Below are positions 55,396 through 64,000 of a stretch of 64,000 nt of DNA, in pieces. Within the stretch, counting starts at the first letter, position 1; every line of letters begins with the position of its first letter. Both the position numbers and the translations under genes were made by a program. The notes beneath the pieces are model-generated. The model was not told the origin of the DNA. It ran no database searches and was given only the letters and a program-made list of their open reading frames with translations. The stretch comes from Portulaca oleracea. Lineage: Eukaryota; Streptophyta; Magnoliopsida; Caryophyllales; Portulacaceae. Location of the stretch: NCBI GenBank assembly GCA_029582165.1, contig CM055883.1, positions 23,214,001 to 23,278,000 on the forward strand, read 5' to 3'.

Positions 55396-55844
55396 TAGGC
55401 ATAGAACTCATAGTTTTTTTGGAGTTTTCTTGTTTGTCCCCGAAATTATTCTTATTGTTTGGTTGTGACTTTTGGTGTTCTTGGTGTTGTTGATATTGTT
55501 GAGAAATTTGGGTACCCCCTTTATCTGTATTCATTCATTGTTGTTGGGTGTTATTGTTGTTCTTGATTGTTGTTGAATGGTCGGAAGTAGTATTGGGTTG
55601 TGTTGAAATTTAATTGTTGGATTTTGTTGAGTTGGTGGTTGTGTTGGGGTTGTTTTGTCGGTGGATATTGTTGGTGGTGGTTGTGTGCCCATCCAGGTTT
55701 GTTCTTCATTGTGCATTCCCCATGTCGGTTTCACCCCATTTTCCTCCACAAAATTAGCCTCACAAAACCCCTCAAAACTTAGCTACAAAGAATCCAAACC
55801 TCTATCTGCTTACATTATACACCCCACAAAACCAAGCTCCACAA

Positions 55845-57467
55845 ATGGCCTCCATATCCTATGCTTCGGGCAAACATGATGTCCCTCTTTTTCCTAAACC
55901 CAAACCCAAACCAACCTTCGAGGAGACTCTTCAATGTATCGAAGAGAAGGTTCGAGAAGTGCAATGTCGAATGGGTGACTTACTCCACGCTACGACCCCT
56001 ACACAACTAGAGTCATTGAAAAGAGATCGTGGTATTTCAACTCGGTCTCCTAGAACTCACCATAGTGGTTATTGAAGGTATTTTAATGATTATCGACATG
56101 GTGGTTCTCAAGGTAGGAGAATGGAGGAGAAGGTTACATCAAGGCCTTCTAGGAAGGGAAGTGCTCACTCTTGGAGTACGACTTTATCCAAGGGAAGTCG
56201 AACTTCCAAGCTACCCAAACCATCTTCCCAAGCTCATAAGGAAAGTGCGGAATATCTTCGGAAGCTCAAGGATAGAAAATGCTTCACATGTCGGGTTTAT
56301 GGTCACTACCAAACCTAATGCCCTACAAAGATGGTTGAAAGTTCTAAAACAAGTGAGGTAGCCACACCAGAGGCTCCAAAGGCTAATGTTGAGGTTCGTG
56401 CGCAAGAAGGGGAGAGTTCGATTCCTAGGCGATCCTTTGTCATGACCAAGGATTCCCGGGATAACTCTCAATGGGAGAACATCTTTTGAACTCGGTTCAC
56501 CATCGAGGAGAAGGCATGCAAGGTCATCATCGACAGTGGGAGCTGCACCAACTTGGCCTTTACCTACATGGTTGAGAAGCTCCAATTGTCGGTCTTGACT
56601 CATCCTCAACCGTATAGCTTGCAAGGGCTAAATGATCGCAACGACATCAAGGTAACCCAAAAAGTCTTGGTCTCTTTCTCCACTGGTTTTTATGAGGATT
56701 GTGTTCTTTGAGATGTTGTCCCCATTGATGCTTGCCATTTACTACTTGGTAGACATTGGCAATTTGATCGGCATGCTATCTAGGACGGTCGGAAGAACAC
56801 CTACACTTTCTCAATGGGAGAAAGAAAAACCAAACTCATTCCTTTACCCCCTTTCAAAACCGATATACCACAAACCGGGGTGAGAAGTGAGAAGAGAGAC
56901 CTCTAGAAGAGTGAAACATAGGATGAGAGTGCTTTGAGCGAAGGGAAGCCACATCGGGCTTTACTTTTGTGAAAAAGCGGCCCTAGTGAGGTTGAGAGGT
57001 CATTAGATCCACAAAAGTTTTCAACCTCACTCCCTCGTCCCTCACCCTTACCTACAACTCTTCTCGAGCTCCGCATAGAGTTTCCACGTGTTGAGCCGTG
57101 CTCAATCACTCCCGAGCCTCACCATGGAGTTGAGTTGGTTGATGACATGTCCATGACTACTCACCCGAGCTCCATTACTTCCACATCGAGGTTGAACAAG
57201 GAAAAGGTTGTTTCCATTAGCCATGACCACGAACTCTCTTGTGAAGAATTCCTTGTTGTTTTTAACAGGTTGATGGGTGCTAGACGTGTTCGGGTCCTTC
57301 GTGATGTCAACTTGGCCCCTTTTTTCCATTGGAACTGGTACATCTTTGAGAAGGATGGGACGATGAGCGTCACTCTACTCCATCTGTTGGAGTACATACT
57401 TATAGATTTGCACGGGTATGCAGATAGTTTTGAACCCCCAAGAGTTGAGGAAAACTCTTGCTGAAGA
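55845..57467 (+). pseudogene. Gag-protease remnant of the Y element; RT, RNase H and integrase deleted
   Basis: The frame starting MASISYASGKHDVPLFPKP leads, with frame changes, to the knuckle CFTCRVYGHYQT-stop-C (CX2CX4HX4C with a stop before the last Cys, about 56282-56325). The protease motif VIIDSGSCTNLA (about 56530) and its partner [11 protein letters not shown] (about 56728) follow. The sequence after about 56890 is not protease-like and ends at a 109-codon frame (57135-57464) of unknown nature. Nothing of RT or integrase was found, so the element lost most of pol. Confidence 0.75.
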
Positions 57468-57476
57468 AGGGGAGTA

Positions 57477-57567
57477 TGAACCGTGTGCGATCGGTTCACT
57501 TTTGGTTCGTATATGGTCATCGGCTCACTTCAAGCCGCCCTCTCCTCTCCTTGAATCAAACTCAGCA
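57477..57567 (+). mobile_element. Truncated 3' LTR of the Y element
   Basis: TGAACCGTGTGCGATCGG follows GAAGAAGGGGAGTA, a polypurine tract. It matches 38407-38490 and 54224-54310 for about 85 bp and then stops. Confidence 0.8.
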
Positions 57568-58108
57568 ATAAACCAAAAAAAAAAATCGTTGCTTACTTAT
57601 TATTGGGCACCAGATATTTGGGTTTCTGGCTAATCTGTGAGTTTGCGGATAAAACTTTGTGTACTTAAACAAAAGAAACACATTGACGCAATTGTGGTTC
57701 TTATTTGTTAAAATGAAGTGAAGATCGCAGTTGTTTTAATGCTTCTAAAGTTTACTAATTTGTTGAGTTTTGTAACCATGGTATCAATAACTTTTATTTT
57801 GGCATGAACGGTAGCCCAATTTTCTCTTTCTAATAGGAATCATCATGTGAGATTTCCTTCTGATGACTAATCTTTTTATACCTGAAAATAATCCATTAGT
57901 TTGTACATACAGATATAAAACGGGTTGTATAATTTAACCTTCACTTATAGCCAAATTATACCCGTTTATACCCTACCTTTGATCATATAGACAATTGGCA
58001 TTAAATTAGACCAAATTTTAGTATGCAATCTGTTCTGAAACATGAATATCATCTTGGACCTTATTTTTGAGGCTCCTAATGAGCTTAGACCAAAGATAGT
58101 TTAGAGCC
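57568..58108. other. AT-rich DNA, nothing recognised
   Basis: No coding, terminal-repeat or promoter structure was recognised. Confidence 0.4.
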
Positions 58109-58375
58109 CTTTAAAAGGACTCTTGGTCAATCCAAAAGGTGGATAAAATTCCCTTAGAAGGTCAATGATCAAAGTGGGGTTAAACCTCCAAGTTGAAAGT
58201 GGCTGTGATCTTATTAGCTTGGATGGATTGCATTGCAAGGGGACTTGTAGTATGACCTTGATCTACTTCAATAGGCAATCTTATAATCTTTTGCACAGTA
58301 TCAAAAGGTCCGATGAATCTAGGGTTTAGCTTCCCATGCACATTGAACCTTCTAACTCCAACAGTATAAGAGAAA
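58109..58375 (-). pseudogene. Gypsy integrase C-terminal remnant
   Basis: The minus strand encodes GVRRFNVHGKLNPRFIGPFD followed by TVQKIIRLPIE. This matches the 'KGKLSPRFIGPFEIL' stretch of chromovirus-type integrases. Stops follow. Neither protease nor RT is nearby. Confidence 0.65.
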
Positions 58376-58849
58376 AAGCTTGAATAATTTTAAAGGTTGT
58401 ACTTGTTACAGTTTATCTATTAAAACAAAGGTAAATTTGACAATAAATTTTTAAGGAAATTGATAAGTGCTTTTCATGACTATATTTTTTGTGAGTTTTT
58501 GATAGTGAATTAGGTATAATTTTATGTGTGAACCTTGATTTATATTCCGATTTCCCTACTACACTTGGTGTTGTTGTTTGTGATGTAAATTTACAGGTTT
58601 TGAGGCCAAAACACCAATTTTCTCTCAACTTCAGGCAAGAGTGAAGACACCACGGAGATCTACATGATATACCCAGACTGTGGTGCAAATTTAAGACGGA
58701 AAGGAGCAAGGAATGGCCAGACAGCAGGTACCACATTCAGCCCGTAGTACATGCCACAGTCCAGCAGCAGCAGTTTCTTTTGGGCCATGAGTTCATTCCG
58801 TTCGTTCAAACCTTCACTGGGCCTAATCGCCAAAATGAAATGGAGGTGG

Positions 58850-59400
58850 ATCAATTCATATCAACTCTCAGTCGGTCCAATCAATTGTGAGAGAAGTGGG
58901 ACAAATTCATATGATTCATTGAACCATTCAACGGCCAAGTCACACAAAAGAGGAAAGTGGGGCATTTGGAGCTGCTTCAACTCGGCCCAATTGCAACAGA
59001 GAGAAATGGGGACTAAATTCAATGCATTTGGTCAACCATATTCATTGGGCCAGCACGAGAGGGAGAAAGTAAGGCTCAATGCATTTCAGGCGGCCCAATT
59101 GGAAAAGAAGAGGAAGTGTGGCCCATTGAATTTATTGCTTCATCCATTCAACGGCCCAATCACAAAGAGGGGAAAGGAGATCAATTGATCCCATTCATTC
59201 AAGCTACCAATCGGTCCACTCACAAGGGAGAAAAGTGGAGGAAATGAATTGTTTTTGGGTCATCCTTTCAATTCGGTCCAAGCATTTCGTTAGCCCAATG
59301 AAAGAAGAGATAAATGGGCTCATTCATTCACTTTATTCGGTCATCATCCATGGCATTCGTCCAAGCTCTCACTCGGCCCATCGATTTCGCCCAGCACACA
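58850..59400 (+). repeat. Diverged repeat cluster with CGGCCCAAT cores
   Basis: TCGGTCCAATCAATTG, TCGGCCCAATTGC, GCGGCCCAATTGG, ACGGCCCAATCAC and TCGGTCCACTCAC recur with purine-rich stretches and CATTCAA between them. The unit is roughly 55-75 bp but irregular. Confidence 0.55.
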
Positions 59401-60413
59401 AAGCAAAAGAGAGGAGAAAGGGAAATTGAGGCAGCGGGAATCACGGGGATCCCGTGGCAGTGGCCACGGCCTGTGGCTCACTTGTGCGCGGCTGTTGGCC
59501 GTGCTTCGCAAGGAAAGGAAAAGAGGTGACGGTTATATTCTTTGCTGGAAAATTCATTCGGGGGACACCATCGACCATTCTACCATTCACCCATCCACCC
59601 ATCAAGAGAGAAAAATCCCTAAACCTCCCATCTACTCCTCAATTACTCCATCAAGATTCAAGATTAAGATTGATTCAAAGAGGAGCGAAGTTCGAGATTC
59701 GGGAAGAAATTACATTACTTGCGAGGAAGACTCCACCCCGGGATCGAAAGGCTCGACGATTGTAATTCCTTGTATTTATTTCTCTTTTCGATTTCTTTCT
59801 TTGTTTGGAACTTGTGTCGTATTTTCATTGAATATGAGTGAGTAGTTTCTTTGAATTCTAGGGTTTTGCAACCCGAAATAATGTAGTTTTGATTGATTGT
59901 TATTAGTTTGTGCATGAATTCTTGATTAGAATCAATAGAAGGTTGTGTTTTCCATGTTTATGAGTATTCTTAAGGCCTTGGATATTTGTAAGTTTGAGAT
60001 TAACCTAAGAAATACTGAAAGGTGAATTAGGGTAATCTGACCACCAACATATCTACCTAGGCTTACGAAAGTTGAAAAAGGAGTAGTAAACTAGGGAATC
60101 ATTAGATAACCTGACTTTTTGAGACCTTCAATTCTGTTTAACCTGAAAGGCATACGAAAGTTGTTGATTAGGTTTGGCTGGATAATTCTATTTAGCATCG
60201 AAAGGGCGATAGAATTTAGAGGCTATCGATTCTTGATTCATTCTTGAATGTATGATTGTGCAGGCTTGGTTTTAGTAATCAAACTCGTTGTTAGGTTAGC
60301 ATCTCCCTAGAAGTCTTTTTCTCTTGATTAGAACATTAGATTAATTTTTCCTGCTTTATTAGTTTTATTTAATTGTTAAACCATTACCAAAATCCAAATC
60401 CTGATTAGCTTAG

Positions 60414-60731
60414 TAGGGGTGTGCATTATTCGGTTTTGAACCGAATAAACCGAGAACCAAACCGAATTAAACCGGTCCAAACCGAACCGATTTTTGTTCG
60501 GTTCGGTTTTCAATTTGGGCTTTATGCCTTATTCGGTTTTCGGTTTATTCGGTTCCGGTGAAAAACCATAAAAAAATGTGCATTATTCGGTTCAAAACCG
60601 AATAAACCGAACACCGAACGCAACCGATTTTATTCGGTTCGGTTTTCGGTTTGGAATTTACCCCTTAATCGGTTTTCGTTTTATTCCGCTCGCCCCGGTT
60701 TGGTTTGGTTTTGAACCGATGAACACCCCTA
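60414..60731. mobile_element. hAT-type MITE with 8-bp target duplication TAGCTTAG
   Basis: The ends TAGGGGTGTGCATTATTCGG and (reverse) TAGGGGTGTTCATCGGTTC form imperfect terminal inversions. TAGCTTAG flanks at 60406-60413 and 60732-60739, the length made by hAT transposases. The 318-bp body consists of CGGTTCGGTTTT and AACCGAATAAACCG motifs, and GTGCATTATTCGG is repeated internally at about 60577. It carries no coding sequence. Confidence 0.9.
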
Positions 60732-60839
60732 TAGCTTAGCAATCGTGATAGAGTCTAGTTTATTAAGCTGCTAAGTGAGTCCCTGTGGGATCGACCTTGA
60801 CGTGCTACTACATATACTGTGCGCTTGCGGCCCTGTCAG

Positions 60840-61861
60840 AAATCCATCATCCTTCTATCATATTGTGTGCCTTTGCTCTAAGTTGAAAATTTTGTCCATT
60901 ATATTTATATCTGCTAATAAAGCTAAAAATTGAACCAATGTTGGATTTCCTCCTCTTCCCCCTGCTTTGACTACTATTCTAGTTGAGACTTGCTTCTTCT
61001 ATGGCTAATATGGTAAGTCATCACTCATCATTCATCAATGTTGAATCTTTCCAACCAAGGAATAGAAAATCATTAGCCATCCACTAAGCCTCAATTTTCT
61101 TTTTAAAAAAAAAAAACAAAATAGAATAAGGTACATCAATCCACTAGTTGAGCATTGTTGATAATGAATAAAATACAAAAGCTGATGTAATCCTGCGCAG
61201 ATTAGAAGGATGCGGAATTCCAATAGATTGTGAACATTACAAATGCTAACTGCTAAGGCTAATGTTTCACACAAGCCCAAGACTCCATACCACATTCGTA
61301 CAGCACAAGCCCACATACACAAGTGGAAAGAGTGAAACATGTAAATTCAATCTTCTAGATAAAAAAAAGTTCCTCTCTCTCTCATATACACGCACACATT
61401 TGACAGGAAAACTACACCCAAATAATGGCTACAAGGTAAAAGTGGAGTAGTTTACATTTATCCTACCTGAAGTTTGTTCTAATAATTTTTATACATCATC
61501 TTTAGGAAATAATGGCTACAAGGTAAAATTATATTTCCCCTACTTAAGAATTGTTATAATAATTTTATACACCCGATATTTGAGAGATGACTGTTTCCCT
61601 GAATACCAAAGTTCGTGTATTTTTCAAAAACTTTTTAGAACTCACTTCATTGTGTTATGATAGATTTGCAACAAAAAAAAAATTAAGTCACAAAAAACCT
61701 TAAACCAAAAATTCACAACTTCCATCAACTTTGTAACCTTATAGGACATCCTACCAAATTGACCATCGAGTTAAGATTCAAAAAATTCCAAACTTTCTCG
61801 ATACACCTTCACTCTGCTTTTTTTATTCTTGAGTTGACATTGCTTTTCATCAAACATATCC
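60840..61861. other. Intergenic DNA with one short tandem duplication
   Basis: No gene was recognised. AAATAATGGCTACAAGGTAAAA occurs at about 61420 and 61506, each followed by a similar 70-bp stretch ending in AATTTTTATACA or AATTTTATACAC. This is a diverged tandem duplication of about 87 bp. Confidence 0.55.
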
Positions 61862-61950
61862 TATGTTGTAAAAATCGGACCGGGCCAACCGATTCAACCG
61901 TGAACCGGAAAGTTGACCTGTTTGGTTCCATGTTTACTCGGCTAACTGGT
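61862..61950. mobile_element. Fragment of a second AACCGG-type MITE
   Basis: ATCGGACCGGGCCAACCGAT, TCAACCGTGAACCGG and GACCTGTTTGGTTCC are typical internal motifs of plant hAT-type MITEs. Only one end is present. Confidence 0.45.
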
Positions 61951-62009
61951 TCTGTAAAACCCCGAGTTTTTGGTTAGAGCTACCGTTAGTCCCCTTTGAC
62001 AGACCGTCG

Positions 62010-62055
62010 GTGTTGAGTTTAAGTTTCAAGGACGAAACTTCTTTTAAGGGGGTAA
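62010..62055 (+). mobile_element. 3' internal end of a Tekay-like Gypsy element with polypurine tract
   Basis: GTTTCAAGGACGAAACTTCT is followed by TTTAAGGGGGTAA and the LTR start TGATGTAAAACCCCG. The same junction occurs in reverse at 32066-32111. Confidence 0.65.
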
Positions 62056-62482
62056 TGATGTAAAACCCCGAAAAATCCAAAGGTGTTGACCGTGACGTCG
62101 TTAGTAAATTAGGTTTGACTCCGTTAATTGTTAAAGGTTCGTTTGTGATTATTTTTGCTAACACATGAGCTCATAGGACCGTTAGGGAACTAACAAGGGT
62201 GTATTGGTAATATCATATGTTTATTATTATTATTATTACTATTATTATTATTATTATTATCATTTCATCATTATTATAATGATTACCACTATTACTAAAT
62301 AAATTATTATTATTTGTAGTATTACGTGGGGTATATGGCTAGTATTACTATTATGTTAGTATTATTATTAGGTGAGTATTACTATTATGTGAATACTATT
62401 AATATTATGTGATAGTATTGTCATAATTGTTATTATCTTTTATTATTATTATGTGTGGTATCTTTTATTATTATTATGTGTG

Positions 62483-62518
<36 letters not shown>

Positions 62519-62752
62519 GTTGGTACTAGGATTCTATTTCTAGTAGATTCAGTTAGGTTGAGATTTAGTCAGTTAGAAGGATCGAGTTTGATTAGGTGTA
62601 AGATTAGCTTAAGGGGGAGATTAGTGGTTAATTAAGTAAGTATTAACCTAGCAAACACAAACACAATGACGCACACCCTAGTCTTCTTCTCTTCTCTCTC
62701 CCGTTTCTCCTTCCTTTTCTCTCTGCCGTAGACTCCCAACCGTCGCCGGAGC
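62056..62752 (+). mobile_element. Tekay-like LTR, + strand, with (ATT)n tracts
   Basis: It starts TGATGTAAAACCCCG. ATT repeats fill 62217-62275 and 62484-62518. A CT-rich leader-like stretch at 62685-62750 precedes a sharp change of sequence at about 62753. The right end is not defined. Confidence 0.5.
62217..62518. repeat. (ATT)n-rich region
   Basis: There are several ATT runs of 10-18 units, separated by repeated TTACTATTATG and TTATTATGTGTGGTAT blocks. Confidence 0.9.
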
Positions 62753-64000
62753 ATGTACACCCCAACCTTAATCACAAGGTTAAGACTACACCTAGAAACC
62801 CAAACCTGTGATTAGCGCAGCGGAACACCTTAGGTCGAGGCATTACCGCCCTCTCCCAAAAGAGACAAGGCAACAACACAAAAGAAACTTCCAAAACCAC
62901 AAGATAACTTACTAACTTGAGAACCTTCACATATAAAACTTATACAACCCCTGGATAAAGTATATAAACTTAAACATAGCTTAAAAACTAGAACAACTTC
63001 CAAAAATCCAGCTCGCCCTTGCTGACCGATGAATTCCTTAGAAAACTACCTCAAGAGCCTTGAATTACTTTGGAACCGACTTGTCCTTGCCCTGGGAGGT
63101 CGAACCTCCTAAAACAAAACATTAAGACATTGCAAAAAGTGAGTGGGGAAACACTCAGTACGCAAACCTCCAGCACGTAAACCGTTCGAAAACGGTTTTG
63201 GTGCCGGCATTTAAATTCATTTTGAAAACAAGGGAAGGATATTAAAATAGGACTTGCATGACATGAACATAAACATATGCATAACATAAATCAATGAAGA
63301 TAGAAATTAGGTGGAACCCTTACGATCGGTGCAAGCACCTCACACACGCGTATGCCCAAGTTGATCTAAACTTGGAATGAGTGATTGCTATGCAGTCGAC
63401 ACTGGCCAGGTCAAGGCACTCTGATCAGGAGTGCTAAAACATGAATGTAAGAATAAGCATAGAATGCGGGTCCACTGTTAAATATAAAGTCATTTAAACC
63501 ATAAAACTTGACATGGCATAAATTGAATGAATTATGACTATAATTTAGATCGTAAAAGCTGGACAATTCGCGTACCTTGAAACGCTAGAGACCTTGGCGG
63601 CGCAGCTCGGCTTGGAGATGGCTTTTGAAACTTGTCAACTAAGATAAGAATAAGTAGAAATGAAGAACCGAATAAGGTTCTAAATTAGATTCACAAGTTT
63701 AGAAACTTAGTAATATTAATGAAATAACTTTAGGAATAAAATTTCAGGTTGTCTAGAAAATAGAGTTTATAGCATAACTTGAGTTAAGAAAATCGAAACG
63801 AAGTGAAAGAGTACATCCCGGAATAGAGAAAAACATAATCTACAACTTTGTTAACAACACCAGAAGCTAAAAACGAGTGGAAGGGCTCCAAAATGGGCCC
63901 GGACAGAAGCTGTGCATATAAAACCTTAGAATTTCCGGGTCGGAAAAACATGAGAATAATGACGTAGAAGATGATTCGAATAAAAGGGCTTGAACTTAGG
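62753..64000 (-). other. Probable LTR-derived DNA, minus orientation, family not identified
   Basis: There is no coding sequence. The stretch GACTTGTCCTTGCCCTGGG…GTGAGTGGGGAAACACTCAGTACGC and the block GCGTACCTTGAAACGCTAGAG resemble transcribed LTR parts of plant chromoviruses. Neither a terminal dinucleotide pair nor a primer site could be fixed. Confidence 0.3.

Larger units (their letters stand above)
58461..60838 (+). mobile_element. Long Athila/Tat-like LTR remnant U, interrupted by a MITE
   Basis: The start TGATAAGTGCTTTTCATGAC and the end CCCTGTGGGATCGACC … CTTGCGGCCCTGTCA are typical of such LTRs. Bases 58850-59400 contain diverged repeats with CGGCCCAAT and CATTCAA cores. ATCCCTAAACC at about 59610 and GAATTCTAGGGTTTTGCAACCCG at about 59850 resemble the transcribed part of LTRs A and B. 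No primer site follows and the limits are tentative. Confidence 0.5.

Noticed and set aside
58850..59400. Satellite DNA
   Set aside because: The units are too irregular in length and content. They are described instead as a diverged repeat cluster within an LTR.
59426..59845. 139-codon + strand open frame
   Set aside because: It lies within the transcribed part of LTR U, overlaps other frames and shows no domain.

Overview
The window is plant nuclear DNA, most likely from a eudicot. The evidence is one spliced nuclear gene with GT/AG introns inside a dense field of nested Ty3/Gypsy LTR retrotransposons, a LINE and hAT-type MITEs. No rRNA gene, tRNA gene, CRISPR array or bacterial-style operon was seen. 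Only one host gene can be supported: a nine-exon DnaJ/TPR co-chaperone of the P58IPK (DNAJC3) type on the + strand (17272-28576, 478 codons). It encodes an N-terminal signal sequence, a TPR array, an HPD-containing J domain and a Gly-rich tail. Its second intron is about 6.3 kb long and holds a fold-back repeat and a decayed L1-type LINE.

Layout. 1-7269: decayed Gypsy (Tat/Athila-like) material, comprising an integrase tail, a GGATCG-rich fold-back element, one LTR ending at a TGGCGACTCC primer site, and two related + strand LTRs (3098-4847 and 5605-7269). 7270-16640: older Gypsy debris into which a complete 7.2-kb minus-strand Ty3/Gypsy element inserted (8743-15979, two 1354-bp LTRs, gag, protease, RT, RNase H and integrase, all broken by frameshifts or stops). 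16980-28900: the P58IPK gene. 28900-33653: sparse DNA, then a Tekay-like LTR end and another + strand LTR (32124-33191). 33654-57567: a large recent duplication. A solo LTR (33654-34881, TSD AGTAG) plus 4.5 kb of flank recurs at 48762-55188. Between the two copies lies a non-autonomous Athila-like element (39378-49986) that keeps two intact ORFs (485 and 502 codons) and lacks recognisable protease, RT or integrase. 57568-64000: further LTR remnants and a 318-bp hAT-type MITE with an 8-bp TSD.

The most unusual signal is shared by LTRs of several families. Near the TATA box each carries an array of short GC-rich dyads. The arms are family-specific (GTCAC/GTGAC, GTAGC/GCTAC, GCTC/GAGC, GCAC/GTGC) and the centre is mostly a four-base GNCC-type spacer. 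Arms change together between families while the architecture persists, which looks like selection on a dyad or hairpin rather than on a fixed sequence. A second shared module lies just inside the LTR, at the polypurine-tract end, and is better conserved than the LTRs themselves.

Boundaries of complete LTRs, TSDs, primer sites and exons were read directly from the sequence. Family names (Athila, Tat, Tekay, L1, hAT) rest on recalled family hallmarks and not on a database search.
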